NCBI GenBank assembly: GCA_021107435.1 | Contig: JAIOSV010000037.1 | Coordinates: 1 to 58,946, forward strand | Length of the DNA stretch: 58,946 nucleotides | Source of the DNA: Candidatus Sabulitectum sp. | GTDB taxonomy: Bacteria > Fermentibacterota > Fermentibacteria > Fermentibacterales > JCC-6 | Reading direction: 5' to 3' | In this document: positions 8,836 through 17,499 of the stretch, piece by piece | Layout of the letters: every line of letters begins with the position of its first letter | Numbering within the stretch: the stretch's first letter is position 1 | The notes under the pieces: model-generated | Seen by the model: only the letters and a program-made list of their open reading frames with translations | What the model was told of the DNA's origin: nothing | The model's database searches: none | Program-made: the position numbers and the translations under genes

Positions 8836-10385
8836 TTTGTCCCTTCTTCAGGCGCAAAGCAATTATTGTAGATGTCTTCGATCTTTGCAATTTCATCATG
8901 CGTGAGAGCATCGAACTCCCGCTTTCTCGCTCTTGAAGACAACTTGCCACCGTTCTGCTGCAGGAATTTGTGTAAAAGATCGATTTTGACAGAGGACATT
9001 TCAAGAATTCCGCAAATACCATTTCGGAACATGTCATAGCTGCGAAGGAAGTTAACTTCTTCGGGAAGAATGGTTTTGATGGTATTCTCAACGCACTGGT
9101 AGAGGAATTCAGTTTGCGCTGTGGCATCGAAATACCGATAAAAATCAGCAGTGTCATTAAGGACCTTCACGTTGCCTGCTTCTGTTGGTTCCCATTGAAT
9201 CAAGGGCAGCAGTCGGGAGGAGTAGCTCTCGAGTATCGCACGATACTCTTGAATGTTTTCCAGTATGGCTGCGGACACCGGGAATATCAACTCCGGGGGA
9301 TTGTAACCTTTTCGCGTGAGCATATGATGTATCAGCAGTCTGTGAATTCGGCCATTTCCATCCTCGAACGGATGTATGAAGATGAATCCGAATGAGATCA
9401 CTGCCGCAGCCACTACAGCATCCAGTTCAGGAGCGAATTGCCTGTCGAAAGCGATGAGTCCATGCAGGAGGGGGTCTATATCTTCTGCTCTGGCGCTGAT
9501 GTGAGCAGGCAGTGGAAACCCGGTGCGTCTGTCATGCTCTCCAATGAAACCACCAGTAGATCTGAATCCTTCCTGTACGAAGCGAAAATCACCAATGACT
9601 ATTCGTTGGAGTCGCTCCAACTCCCGAAGGCTCAGGAGAATTTTACCGGATTCGCTGATTGCCCGACCCCACCGCTGAATACGACTCAGGGATGCCTGTT
9701 CCCCCTCTATTGCAAAGCTGGCCCTGGAGTCATCCAGAAGCAGGAATGCTGCAGCTCTTGCCAGAATATCATCGGGAACATCTCCGATAACCTCGCTGGC
9801 TCTTGCCGGCAGATCAGCGTTGCGGTAGTTCTCCAGAAGTTCCGTTCTAAACACAAGGGGGCAGAACTCCCGTGTACCCGGCAGATTGTTTTTTACTCTG
9901 TGTCTTGGAGATGTAACGCCCGGCACAGTGTACTGTAAGGCCGGATCAACTACCGGAGTGTATTGTCCGCCCTTTATGCTGGAATCAGGGAGATCCAGCT
10001 GTTCGGCAGTAAGCCATTCATATAAAAACCAGACTCGTCTTGCATAACTGCTGCCGGGAGTGTCTTTGACTATTTGAATAAAAGGAGCGGAGCCTGTTGC
10101 CTGGAATAGTCTTTTCAACAGAGCCAGATTGACTCCTTCGTATTTGAGGGCAAAGGTCAGATGCCCGTAAAGAGTAGATTCAGGCATGTGCCGTGGGGTA
10201 TAAATGCTCCAGCCATCTCTTGTGTATTTTCTGTGCCTGTTGCTTACAGCACTTAGCGTTAGAGGTGTTGGAACCTGAAGTTTAAAAGCTTGAATCAGAG
10301 CAGCATAACCCACGGGCACAGCTTCCTCCGGGAGTATCCAGCTTGAAAAGTATTTGCCGGCTTCCGGAAAGACTGTTTTCTTCAT
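8832..10385 (-). CDS. Fic domain protein with N-terminal inhibitory motif
   Basis: 517 residues. The Fic core motif [12 protein letters not shown] is at 338-349, matching HPFx[D/E]GNGRxxR with catalytic His338. Such proteins transfer AMP from ATP to Ser, Thr or Tyr of a target, or remove it. A class II inhibitory motif [S/T]xxxE[G/N] is present at 223-228 (SFAIEG) upstream of the core, so the enzyme is expected to be self-restrained. The N-terminal 200 residues are not recognised; a C-terminal helical region (about 430-517) with [22 protein letters not shown] could be a winged-helix domain. No antitoxin-like gene is adjacent. It is the first gene of an operon with yjbQ. Confidence 0.9.
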   Translation of the reverse strand: MKKTVFPEAGKYFSSWILPEEAVPVGYAALIQAFKLQVPTPLTLSAVSNRHRKYTRDGWSIYTPRHMPESTLYGHLTFALKYEGVNLALLKRLFQATGSAPFIQIVKDTPGSSYARRVWFLYEWLTAEQLDLPDSSIKGGQYTPVVDPALQYTVPGVTSPRHRVKNNLPGTREFCPLVFRTELLENYRNADLPARASEVIGDVPDDILARAAAFLLLDDSRASFAIEGEQASLSRIQRWGRAISESGKILLSLRELERLQRIVIGDFRFVQEGFRSTGGFIGEHDRRTGFPLPAHISARAEDIDPLLHGLIAFDRQFAPELDAVVAAAVISFGFIFIHPFEDGNGRIHRLLIHHMLTRKGYNPPELIFPVSAAILENIQEYRAILESYSSRLLPLIQWEPTEAGNVKVLNDTADFYRYFDATAQTEFLYQCVENTIKTILPEEVNFLRSYDMFRNGICGILEMSSVKIDLLHKFLQQNGGKLSSRARKREFDALTHDEIAKIEDIYNNCFAPEEGTK

Positions 10386-10534
10386 GAAAAACTGCTACCT
10401 TTCATGAGTAATGAGGATAAATGACGATTATCCTGAAAAACGAGTATAACTCATGAAAACATTGGATACAAGTGCATTCGCGTGAAATGCATGGATAGGC
10501 GATTGAATTTGTGAAATGTGGTTATGGAACCGGA

Positions 10535-10744
10535 TTACCGGAGACAATACACGGAGCAGCCGAGGGAATGAAGAGTTACTTCAATGGAGTGGTTAAAGCC
10601 ATGGAGCGGCAATGGTGAGGATTTTGTAATTTCGTCAAAGGGCAGGATGCTGTTGAAAACAAGTTTCCAGGAGCCTTCCACGGGAACACCTATCCTGTAA
10701 TGCTTTCTTTCCATCGGTGTCATGTTGAAAACGCACAGCATGTC
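10535..10744 (-). pseudogene. glgB: Out-of-frame C-terminal piece of glgB
   Basis: This frame encodes the missing end of the branching enzyme: DMLCVFNMTPMERKHYRIGVP, then EGSWKLVFNS and a final beta-domain strand SIEVTLHSLGCSVYCLR. This corresponds to the family's VASNFTPVPRHDYRFG region. The upstream frame leaves the family pattern at TIVSFIR around 10748, so the two parts are joined by a +1 or equivalent shift at about 10744-10750. It is part of glgB, not a separate gene. Confidence 0.75.
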
Positions 10745-12653
10745 TTATAAATGAGACTATTGTGGAATCTGTGTCGGAGAAATCCACCCACTGAAAGCAG
10801 TTTCCCTGACAGTCACTCCTGTAGAATTGAGGATGTTTGTGTGAGAAGTTGTTCAGAGAGGTTACAAAATCTTTCATCTCATCGCTGCCCTCAGGAAGGC
10901 TGATCCTGTGATTCCACTCTGTCTTCTGGGCTCTTTCTCCGCCCATGAAAAGAAGCTGTTTCCCGGGAAAGAACCACTGGTAACAGAGAAGAAGCCTCAG
11001 ATTTGCTTCCTTTTCTTTCCTGCTGCCCGGCATCTTGTTCAGCAGAGATCCTTTTCCATGTACCACTTCATCGTGCGAGAGGGGAAGGATGAAATTCTCA
11101 CTCCAGGCGTACATGGCGCTGAATGTTATTTTGTTCAGCATGTGTTTCCTGTAAACGGGATCAGCTTTGAAGAATTCAAGGGTATCGTTCATCCAGCCCA
11201 TGTTCCATTTGAAGTGGAAACCCAGGCCTCCCTGCTCTGGAGGTTGCGTCACCCCTGGCCAGTCGGTACTCTCCTCGGCAATCATGATTGCTCCCGGGAA
11301 CACAGATCCCGCGTAGTGATTCAGCTCTTTAAGGAATTCCACGGCTTCAAGGTTTTCCCGACCTCCATACTCATTGGGTATCCACTGGCCTTCCTCCCTT
11401 GAGTAGTCAAGATAGAGCATTGATGCAACAGCATCTACTCTGATACCGTCTGCATGGAATGTGTCCAGCCACTGGAAGGCGCTGGCAAAGAGGAAGTTTC
11501 TCACTTCGCTTCTGCCGTAATTGAAGATCAGAGTGTTCCAATCCGGGTGGTAACCTTTTTTAGGATCCTCATGCTCGTAGAGGCAGGTTCCATCGTATTC
11601 CGCAAGAGCCCATCCGTCGGAGGGAAAGTGCGCCGGAGGCCAGTCCACCAGTACTCCAATGTCTGCATTATGGCATCTGTCAACGAACCGGCAGAATTCT
11701 TTCGGGGTGCCCATCCTGCTTGTAGGGGCCAGGAACCCTGTTACCTGATAGCCCCAGGAATCGTCAAGAGGATGTTCCATTACCGGTAAAAGTTCTATGT
11801 GTGTGAACCCGAGATTTTTTACATAGGGGATAAGCCAGTCTCCCAGATCATCCCAGGAGTGAAAATCATCGCCTTTGCGGGTCCATGAAGAGGCATGGAG
11901 TTCGTAGATGGACACGGGTGATGTGAAGCAGTTTCTTCTGCCTCTTTCGGTCATCCATTCCTGATCGGACCACCGGTATGAGAATGGATCTTCCACTCTG
12001 GAGGAATTTCCCGGTCTTTTCTCGAAAGAGACGGCATAAGGGTCGGATTTCTCAATCTTCCTGCCTTTGGCTGTTGTGATGATGTATCTGTAGAAGTCGC
12101 CGCATGAAACACCGGGTATGAATATCTCCCAGACGCCGCTTGCTCCCAGGCTTCTCATCGGGTGTCTTCTGCTGTCCCAGTTGTTGAAAGAGCCCACAGT
12201 ACTTACCGCGAGAGCATTGGGTGCCCATACCGTGAACAGTGTGCCGTGAACATCTCCCACCTGACATATTCTTCCACCCATTTTTCTGTGGAGCTTGAGA
12301 TGTTTGCCGCTGTTGAACAGATGCAGATCAATCTCACCGAACTGGGAGAGGAAAGAGTAGGGGTCAGGTGTCTGCCAGGAAGTTCCGTCAGCCAGGTTGA
12401 TCTTGAGTTCATACGGGAAAAAGTCGGATTTCCCAGGTGAATTCCAGATGAAGAATCCCCTTGAGTCAATCATTTTCATTTCCAGGGATTCTACATTACG
12501 CATTACTTGTATTGAAGCTGCTCCGGGGCAGAATGCTCGAATGGTGATCCCGTTTGTTGAGTTTATCCGGTGCATTCCCAGTATGGAGTGGGGATCTGCG
12601 ATGGGGCCATTTATTACTTTGTTTATGTCCGGGGGAGTCAGATCGTTTTTCAC
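10635..12653 (-). CDS. glgB: 1,4-alpha-glucan branching enzyme, frameshifted near the C-terminus
   Basis: GH13 branching enzyme of glycogen synthesis, making alpha-1,6 branches. It has an N-terminal CBM48 region (LFTVWAPNALAVSTVGSFNNW) and a catalytic barrel with DGIRVDAVASMLY (nucleophile Asp), MIAEESTDWPGV (acid/base Glu) and LPLSHDEVVHGKGSLL. The family pattern is intact through STIVSFIR. The frame then runs into 30 or so unrelated residues and stops at 10635, while the true C-terminal beta domain continues in another frame to 10535. A full product would be about 705 residues. The start ATG overlaps the mgtE stop by four bases. Either a real mutation or an assembly or sequencing error is possible. 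Confidence 0.9.
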   Translation of the reverse strand: MKNDLTPPDINKVINGPIADPHSILGMHRINSTNGITIRAFCPGAASIQVMRNVESLEMKMIDSRGFFIWNSPGKSDFFPYELKINLADGTSWQTPDPYSFLSQFGEIDLHLFNSGKHLKLHRKMGGRICQVGDVHGTLFTVWAPNALAVSTVGSFNNWDSRRHPMRSLGASGVWEIFIPGVSCGDFYRYIITTAKGRKIEKSDPYAVSFEKRPGNSSRVEDPFSYRWSDQEWMTERGRRNCFTSPVSIYELHASSWTRKGDDFHSWDDLGDWLIPYVKNLGFTHIELLPVMEHPLDDSWGYQVTGFLAPTSRMGTPKEFCRFVDRCHNADIGVLVDWPPAHFPSDGWALAEYDGTCLYEHEDPKKGYHPDWNTLIFNYGRSEVRNFLFASAFQWLDTFHADGIRVDAVASMLYLDYSREEGQWIPNEYGGRENLEAVEFLKELNHYAGSVFPGAIMIAEESTDWPGVTQPPEQGGLGFHFKWNMGWMNDTLEFFKADPVYRKHMLNKITFSAMYAWSENFILPLSHDEVVHGKGSLLNKMPGSRKEKEANLRLLLCYQWFFPGKQLLFMGGERAQKTEWNHRISLPEGSDEMKDFVTSLNNFSHKHPQFYRSDCQGNCFQWVDFSDTDSTIVSFIRHAVRFQHDTDGKKALQDRCSRGRLLETCFQQHPAL

Positions 12654-14008
12654 GTCATTATTTTCATGGCGAGACCCAGCAGCAGGAGATAACCGATAGA
12701 ATCTGTGCAGGCAGTGAGAAGGATGTTGCTGCCCAGAGCCGGGTCTCTGCCCAGCGCTCTGAGTGTCAGGGGTATTCCAGCACCAAGAAGACCGGCCAGG
12801 GCCATATTTGCCACAATTGAGATGAAGATAACTATGCCCAGAGATGTTGATTGCGCAGGGGCGCTGGCTGTGAGGTATGCAACTGACGCCGCAACTGTGC
12901 CGGCCACCAGTCCCAGAAGAGTGCCAAGGGCTGATTCTTTGAATAAAGCCTTTCTGGCGCTGGTGAAATCCAGCTCACCCAGAGCAATACCGCGGGTTAT
13001 CACCACCAGAGACTGATTGCCTATGTTGCCCCCCATACCGGCAACCACCGGCATGAATGCCGCCAGCGTGGCGAACTGGGAAATGGTTCCCTCAAAAGCT
13101 CTGACAACAGTTGATGCGATGAAAGCTGTTACAAGGTTTACCAGTATCCATGGGAATCTTTGTTTAAAAGATGTGGGAATAGGTGTGAAGACACTGTCGT
13201 CCTCGGAAAGACCAGCCATCCGGTACATATCCTCGGTGGCTTCTTTTTCCATGACATCAAACAGGGCATCTCCAGGAATAACTCCCATAAGATGGTGATT
13301 ACTGTCAACCACCGGTACTGCCATTATGTCGTACTTGCGGGCGATTGAAGCAGCTTCCTCGCTGTCGTCATCAGTATCAACTGTGAACGGATCCTCTACC
13401 ATGAGTTCACGGATGGAAGTGTCCTGAGGGCAGGTTACAAGCCTCCTGAGAGGGACAACGCCCATAAGTCTGTTGTCTTCGTCGGCCACATAGACATAGA
13501 AGGGAACATCAACAGACTCACTCTGGTTTCTTATCTGTTCAACTGCCTCACTGGCTGTGAACTCAGGCCTGACCACCATGTAGCTGGAAGCCATCAACTG
13601 GCCTGCACTGTCCTCCGGGTAAATCAAAAGCTGTTCGATACGGTAGCGATTTGTATCAGGGAGAAGTTTAAGGATTGTATTGTGGCGATCCTCAGCTATC
13701 TGGCTCAGGAACTGAAGAGCGTCATTGGGATCCTGTCTCTTCAGAATTCTGGCAATGCTGTCATCATTAATATCATCAAGTACTTCGGTAAGCAGAGAGT
13801 CCGGAAGTTCTGCGAGAACATCCCCTGCCTTCAGTTGACTGAAAAGCAGATCCACGAGCATTCTTACTTCCGCAGGCGTGAGGTTTATGGAAAAGAGATC
13901 CGCAATGTCAGCCGGGTGTATCTTGCTGATGGCTATTGCCGCACGTCCCGTGGCTTTTTGAGCCAGAAGCTTGCGTATATAGTTCATCTGGGTCGGTGTT
14001 ATAGCCAC
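12650..14008 (-). CDS. mgtE: Magnesium transporter MgtE
   Basis: 452 residues, the usual MgtE length. Order of domains: MgtE_N helical superhelix (1-130, HPADIADLFSINLTPAEVRML), a CBS pair (about 135-255, DVPFYVYVADEDNRLMGVVPL and YDIMAVPVVDSNHHLMGVIPG), then five membrane helices from about residue 285. The membrane part includes the pore signature AAFMPVVAGMGGNIGNQSLVVITRG. It forms a dimeric inner-membrane Mg2+ channel gated by cytoplasmic Mg2+. The stop overlaps the glgB start, so the two genes are co-transcribed. No Mg2+ riboswitch fits in the short upstream gap. Confidence 0.95.
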   Translation of the reverse strand: MAITPTQMNYIRKLLAQKATGRAAIAISKIHPADIADLFSINLTPAEVRMLVDLLFSQLKAGDVLAELPDSLLTEVLDDINDDSIARILKRQDPNDALQFLSQIAEDRHNTILKLLPDTNRYRIEQLLIYPEDSAGQLMASSYMVVRPEFTASEAVEQIRNQSESVDVPFYVYVADEDNRLMGVVPLRRLVTCPQDTSIRELMVEDPFTVDTDDDSEEAASIARKYDIMAVPVVDSNHHLMGVIPGDALFDVMEKEATEDMYRMAGLSEDDSVFTPIPTSFKQRFPWILVNLVTAFIASTVVRAFEGTISQFATLAAFMPVVAGMGGNIGNQSLVVITRGIALGELDFTSARKALFKESALGTLLGLVAGTVAASVAYLTASAPAQSTSLGIVIFISIVANMALAGLLGAGIPLTLRALGRDPALGSNILLTACTDSIGYLLLLGLAMKIMT

Positions 14009-14099
14009 AGCCGCTTCCCCTTAATTAAGACAGTGAATTGTAAGATTTAAGGTACTAAGCTAAACAATGCCGGGTTGTTGTCAACAGTTTGCATAAATT

Positions 14100-14450
14100 C
14101 TATTCCGCTTCGGTATCATCTGATTTGCAGATGCCGAAGTTGTAAGCAAATTCTCCAAGCAGGGGAAGCGGTTGGACTTTTCCGTTGAAGCCATTTATCA
14201 GTCCAATGATGAAAAGTGCAAACGCTGCCAATCCGACAATCCCGTCAACAAAGAATGGAGTTCCGGGCAGGAATCTCACTATGAATAAGATTGTGGGAAT
14301 CAGGGATTGCTGTGAATGGAACATCACATAGCGGTTTTCTCTGCTGGTTACCATTGCGATGATAAAGCCCAGTATACCGAAGTATGAAATTCCAGCCATT
14401 GCTTTGCCGGTCTCAATATCTGAAGAGCTGATGTTGAATACCGCAGCCAC
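14100..14450 (-). CDS. DUF4870-like membrane protein, copy 2
   Basis: 116 residues and clearly paralogous to its upstream neighbour at 14522-14896. Both have the N-terminal motif [A/G]ISYFGILGFIIA, a polar HSQQSL segment and ALFIIGLINGFNGKVQPLPLLGEFA. About three membrane segments are predicted. This pattern is typical of small DUF4870-type membrane proteins of unknown function. A terminator separates the two copies, so this one may depend on readthrough or its own promoter. Confidence 0.8.
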   Translation of the reverse strand: MAAVFNISSSDIETGKAMAGISYFGILGFIIAMVTSRENRYVMFHSQQSLIPTILFIVRFLPGTPFFVDGIVGLAAFALFIIGLINGFNGKVQPLPLLGEFAYNFGICKSDDTEAE

Positions 14451-14470
14451 TTTGGGTGCCCCCTTTACAA

Positions 14471-14506
14471 AGAAGAAGGGGGCGATGAATACCGCCCCCA
14501 GCTTTG
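14471..14506 (-). terminator. Terminator between the DUF4870-like pair
   Basis: Hairpin with GGGGGCG (14493-14499 read on the minus strand), loop GTATTCAT and CGCCCCC (14478-14484), followed on the minus strand by TTCTTCTTTG. It sits about 20 bases after the stop of the 124-residue gene. The plus strand also runs into CTTTTTTG, but no plus-strand gene precedes it. Confidence 0.6.
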
Positions 14507-14521
14507 ATCTTTTTTGTTGGA

Positions 14522-14896
14522 TTACTCTACGTCAGGAGAACCCGGAGCTTCCGGAGCCTGAGGAGCGTCTCCGCCTGCTGGCTTGAGAATGCCGAATTTG
14601 AAGGCAAACTGACCTACAACAGGAAGAGGTTTGATCTCACCCTTGAATCCGTTCATCAGGCCGATGATGAAAAGGACAAGAACGCCAATTCCAACAATCC
14701 AGCCGACGACTGGAATCGGTACAATAAGCATGCAGATTACAAGCACAAGGCTTTGCTGTGCGTGATACAGTACATACTTATTCTCTTTGCTGGTAAGGAA
14801 AGCGATGAGGAAACCGAGAAGACCAAAATAGGCGATTCCGCCCATTGTCTTTCCTTCCTCAATCTCTGCAGGTGTAATGTTAAACTCGTTGGCCAT
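14522..14896 (-). CDS. DUF4870-like membrane protein, copy 1
   Basis: 124 residues with the same layout as copy 2: MANEFNITPAEIEEGKTMGGIAYFGLLGFLIAFL, HAQQSLVLVICML and LVLFIIGLMNGFKGEIKPLPVVGQFAFKFG. The proline-rich tail (GGDAPQAPEAPGSPDVE) is absent from copy 2. A strong ribosome-binding site (GGAGGGAGATTTTA) precedes the ATG. Tandem duplication is the simple explanation for the pair. Function unknown. Confidence 0.85.
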   Translation of the reverse strand: MANEFNITPAEIEEGKTMGGIAYFGLLGFLIAFLTSKENKYVLYHAQQSLVLVICMLIVPIPVVGWIVGIGVLVLFIIGLMNGFKGEIKPLPVVGQFAFKFGILKPAGGDAPQAPEAPGSPDVE

Positions 14897-15043
14897 TAAA
14901 ATCTCCCTCCGTATATGTAACTTTTACCCTTGGTACCCGATGGCACAAGGCAACATTCTGCAAATACGATCTCATGTCAAGCTCACCACTTGCAGGAGTC
15001 CTGATCAGTCTGCATTATATTCAACATACAAAGGAGGTATCAA

Positions 15044-15448
15044 GTGGGCAAAGTGAGCAGGCAGGATGGAGATCTGCTGTCAATTATCTCCATTTTTCAT
15101 TACGTGCTCGGTGGTTTTCAGATGCTGTTTTCCCTGATTGGTTTTGTGTACATAGCCATGGGAGTACTAATGGCAACAGGGGCAATGGATTCGGCTAAAG
15201 GTGAAGCGCCCCCGCCTGAACTGGGCTGGATCTTTGGTGGAATTGGTGTTGTTTTCGTACTGGTTTTCCTTACGATGGGCATATTAGCAATCAAGACGGG
15301 CGTTAATATTAACAGACGGAGACATCGTACCTTTTGTATCGTGATTGACTCTATATTATGCATGATGGTGCCGTTTGGAACTATTGTTGGTATATTCGGT
15401 TTAGTGTTATTGACGAAGTCTGAAACCGCAGAGGAATTCGAGGGGTAG
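15044..15448 (+). CDS. Small four-helix membrane protein
   Basis: 134 residues with a GTG start at 15044, set by a strong AAAGGAGG at about 15030-15037. Four hydrophobic segments are visible (LLSIISIFHYVLGGFQMLF, LGWIFGGIGVVFVLVFLTMGIL, and TFCIVIDSILCMMVPFGTIVGIFGLVLL, the last likely two spans), with a basic NINRRRHRT loop. No family is certain; it resembles small integral membrane proteins found beside PilZ genes. It is followed 14 bases later by the PilZ gene, so it is likely the first gene of that operon. Confidence 0.75.
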   Translation: MGKVSRQDGDLLSIISIFHYVLGGFQMLFSLIGFVYIAMGVLMATGAMDSAKGEAPPPELGWIFGGIGVVFVLVFLTMGILAIKTGVNINRRRHRTFCIVIDSILCMMVPFGTIVGIFGLVLLTKSETAEEFEG

Positions 15449-15462
15449 GAAAGGATCGTGAA

Positions 15463-15792
15463 GTGAATTCAAATACTGCTTCTGAGAAGCGTCGAGATAG
15501 ACGGTACGGTGGCAGGCTTGAGGTGGTCATTGGTACTCAGGGTATGCCCGGATGCTCGGTAACAGCCCTTAATCTCAGTGCTTCCGGTCTTTACTGCGTT
15601 TGCGATGAACCGCTTGGCGACCTGACAAGAGTTGATGTGTCTGTGAGTCTTGACGAGAATCAGATAATGGCCAGAGCTGTTGTTATCAGGGAAGAGGAAC
15701 TTCCTGACGGTAAGTGGGGTATAGGTTTATTCTTTACCAGAATCAGATTTGAGGACAGACAGTTTTTTGCCAGATATGTAAATGGAGAGTGA
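15463..15792 (+). CDS. PilZ domain protein
   Basis: 109 residues, a single PilZ domain. The c-di-GMP-binding RxxxR-type motif is at the N-terminus (EKRRDRRYG, residues 8-16) and the second motif [D/N]xSxxG is NLSASGLYC near residue 37. Beta strands VDVSVSLDENQIMARAVVIREEE and WGIGLFF complete the barrel. A GTG start is used with an AGGAAAGGA site upstream. It probably acts as a cytoplasmic receptor linking c-di-GMP to pili, motility or envelope output; the pilin gene is 10 kb away. Confidence 0.88.
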   Translation: MNSNTASEKRRDRRYGGRLEVVIGTQGMPGCSVTALNLSASGLYCVCDEPLGDLTRVDVSVSLDENQIMARAVVIREEELPDGKWGIGLFFTRIRFEDRQFFARYVNGE

Positions 15793-15796
15793 TCTT

Positions 15797-16888
15797 TTGA
15801 AAAAACCCCTGCTTTCGTTCCTCCTTATAGGAGTACTGGCTTTTTCTGCCACCGCAGATAAATATGCCGGAGAGTTTATGTATGTTGGCGCGGGAGCCAG
15901 AGCACTGGCTCTGGGAAGTGCCTACTCAGCGGTTGCCGATGACATAACCGCAGGATACTGGAATCCTGCCGGTCTCGTTCAGAATAGAAACAAATCTATG
16001 GCGTTTATGCACTCCGAAAGATTTGGCGGTCTTATTTCCTACGATTATCTTGCCTATTCCCAGGAATACAATGGAGATGTATATGCGGTCAGTCTGTTTC
16101 GAACTGACGCGGGTAAAATAGCTGATACAAGTGAGCTGCAGTGGTACGATACTGGAAGCGATGGAGTTTTCGGAGAAGATGGAACCGGTGCTCCGGGAGA
16201 TTGCGGCAACGATGATTATGAACAGGGCAGCAATCCATCCGGCACTGAGGGCAATGGTGAATGGGATCCCGGTGAGGAACTCATCTATGATGAGGGAAGA
16301 ATTACCTGGAACAGTGCTGCGGATAACGCTCTTTACCTGTCGTGGGGAAGAACTCTGAGCGAAAGGTTTTCCGTGGGGGCTACCTCTAAACTTATCTACA
16401 GAAAACTCATGGACTACAGTGCATGGGGTATAGGTTTTGATGCCGCAGTGAGGTGGAACGCTACAGACGCCTTCTCCCTCGGATTGAATCTTCAGGATGT
16501 TTTTGGAACATACATGTTCTGGGATACAGGTGTCAGTGAGAGTGTATTACCAACCGCGAAGATAGGCGCGTCCTTTGTCTGGCCTGTTTCCAGATTCAGT
16601 TCCGTTATTACTTTTACTGCTGACGGTGACTTCCGCTTTGAGGGAAGAGAGTATGCCACCCAATACAGCTTACCCGGTACTGGAATGAGTCTTGATACTC
16701 ACATGGGAGCTGAACTCATGGTAAAGGAAACAGTGGGGCTTCGAATCGGTTCATGCGAGGGAAACATGACAGCGGGTCTGGGATTTACCATCAGCTTCAT
16801 CGGTCATCCGGTTTCTCTTGACTATGCGTGGGTGACACATGATCAGCTTGACAGTACCCACCGTATCTCTGTGGGTGTAGGTCTTTAA
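15797..16888 (+). CDS. PorV/PorQ-like outer-membrane barrel protein
   Basis: About 363 residues. I prefer the TTG at 15797, which has GGAG nine bases upstream and opens directly on a signal peptide (KKPLLSFLLIGVLAFSATA). An ATG at 15782 is also in frame but overlaps the PilZ gene. The mature start AGEFMYVGAGARALALGSAY and DDITAGYWNPAGL is the signature of the PorV/PorQ family, a FadL-like 14-strand barrel. In Bacteroidota PorV carries type IX secretion cargo to its attachment site. An acidic, Gly-rich insertion (about residues 112-165, DTGSDGVFGEDGTG to WDPGEELIYDEG) resembles a calcium-binding loop. Confidence 0.85.
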   Translation: MKKPLLSFLLIGVLAFSATADKYAGEFMYVGAGARALALGSAYSAVADDITAGYWNPAGLVQNRNKSMAFMHSERFGGLISYDYLAYSQEYNGDVYAVSLFRTDAGKIADTSELQWYDTGSDGVFGEDGTGAPGDCGNDDYEQGSNPSGTEGNGEWDPGEELIYDEGRITWNSAADNALYLSWGRTLSERFSVGATSKLIYRKLMDYSAWGIGFDAAVRWNATDAFSLGLNLQDVFGTYMFWDTGVSESVLPTAKIGASFVWPVSRFSSVITFTADGDFRFEGREYATQYSLPGTGMSLDTHMGAELMVKETVGLRIGSCEGNMTAGLGFTISFIGHPVSLDYAWVTHDQLDSTHRISVGVGL

Positions 16889-16896
16889 CACAGGGT

Positions 16897-17499
16897 ATGG
16901 GTTACGCAAAAGAGATTCTGCGCAAAGGGGTTCACTTCGGATCGCTGATCATTCCGTCAGTTGCGATCTTTGTACCAAGAATGGATATGGTTCTTGCTCT
17001 TGCCGCAGTGGCTTTTGGAATGCTTCTTGTAGACATTATCCGATCCCGCAACAAGGTATTTCGCAAGTTCTTCCTTGGTCTTTTCGGCAAAGTTCTTCGT
17101 GGAAAAGAGCAGGAAGGCGGAATGACCGCTTCAACTGTACTAACGGCAAGCGCAGCTCTGACAATTCTTCTTTTTCGCACAGAGATTGCTGTTTCAGCCC
17201 TTGTGTTTCTTTCTGTGGGCGATTCTTTTGCAGCTCTCATAGGTAAAAAATTCGGCAAAACCGTTCTTGTATCCGGAAGAACCCTTGAGGGAAGTCTTGC
17301 AGCTTTATTCAGTTGTCTTGTGGTTTCTCTTCCGCTTATGCAGATTTCGGCTGTAAGAGGCTGGACACTTTCACCTGCGGGGCTTGCCGCCGGGGCTCTT
17401 GCCGCGACACTGGCTGAGCTTTTCGAGATTCCCCTTGATGACAATCTGAGGATTCCGGTGCTGGCAGGGCTTGTGATGGAACTGGTTATTCCAGGGTGA
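16897..17499 (+). CDS. DGK1/phytol-kinase-like CTP-dependent lipid kinase
   Basis: 200-residue membrane protein of the diacylglycerol/polyprenol kinase group (SEC59, DGK1, VTE5). Typical motifs are EILRKGVHFGSL at the start, SVGDSFAALIGKKFGK in the middle and SGRTLEGSLAAL, with about six hydrophobic segments. Characterised relatives use CTP to phosphorylate diacylglycerol, dolichol or phytol. The substrate here is unknown; a polyprenol or isoprenoid alcohol is possible. The start lies 8 bases after the PorV-like gene and the stop overlaps the miaB start (GTGA). Confidence 0.85.
   Translation: MGYAKEILRKGVHFGSLIIPSVAIFVPRMDMVLALAAVAFGMLLVDIIRSRNKVFRKFFLGLFGKVLRGKEQEGGMTASTVLTASAALTILLFRTEIAVSALVFLSVGDSFAALIGKKFGKTVLVSGRTLEGSLAALFSCLVVSLPLMQISAVRGWTLSPAGLAAGALAATLAELFEIPLDDNLRIPVLAGLVMELVIPG

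Noticed and set aside
10740..10760. Programmed frameshift in glgB
   Set aside because: No slippery heptamer, stimulatory hairpin or known precedent in this family; mutation or read error is simpler.
13950..14099. Mg2+ riboswitch upstream of mgtE
   Set aside because: The gap is about 90 bases, too short for an M-box, and no matching stems were seen.
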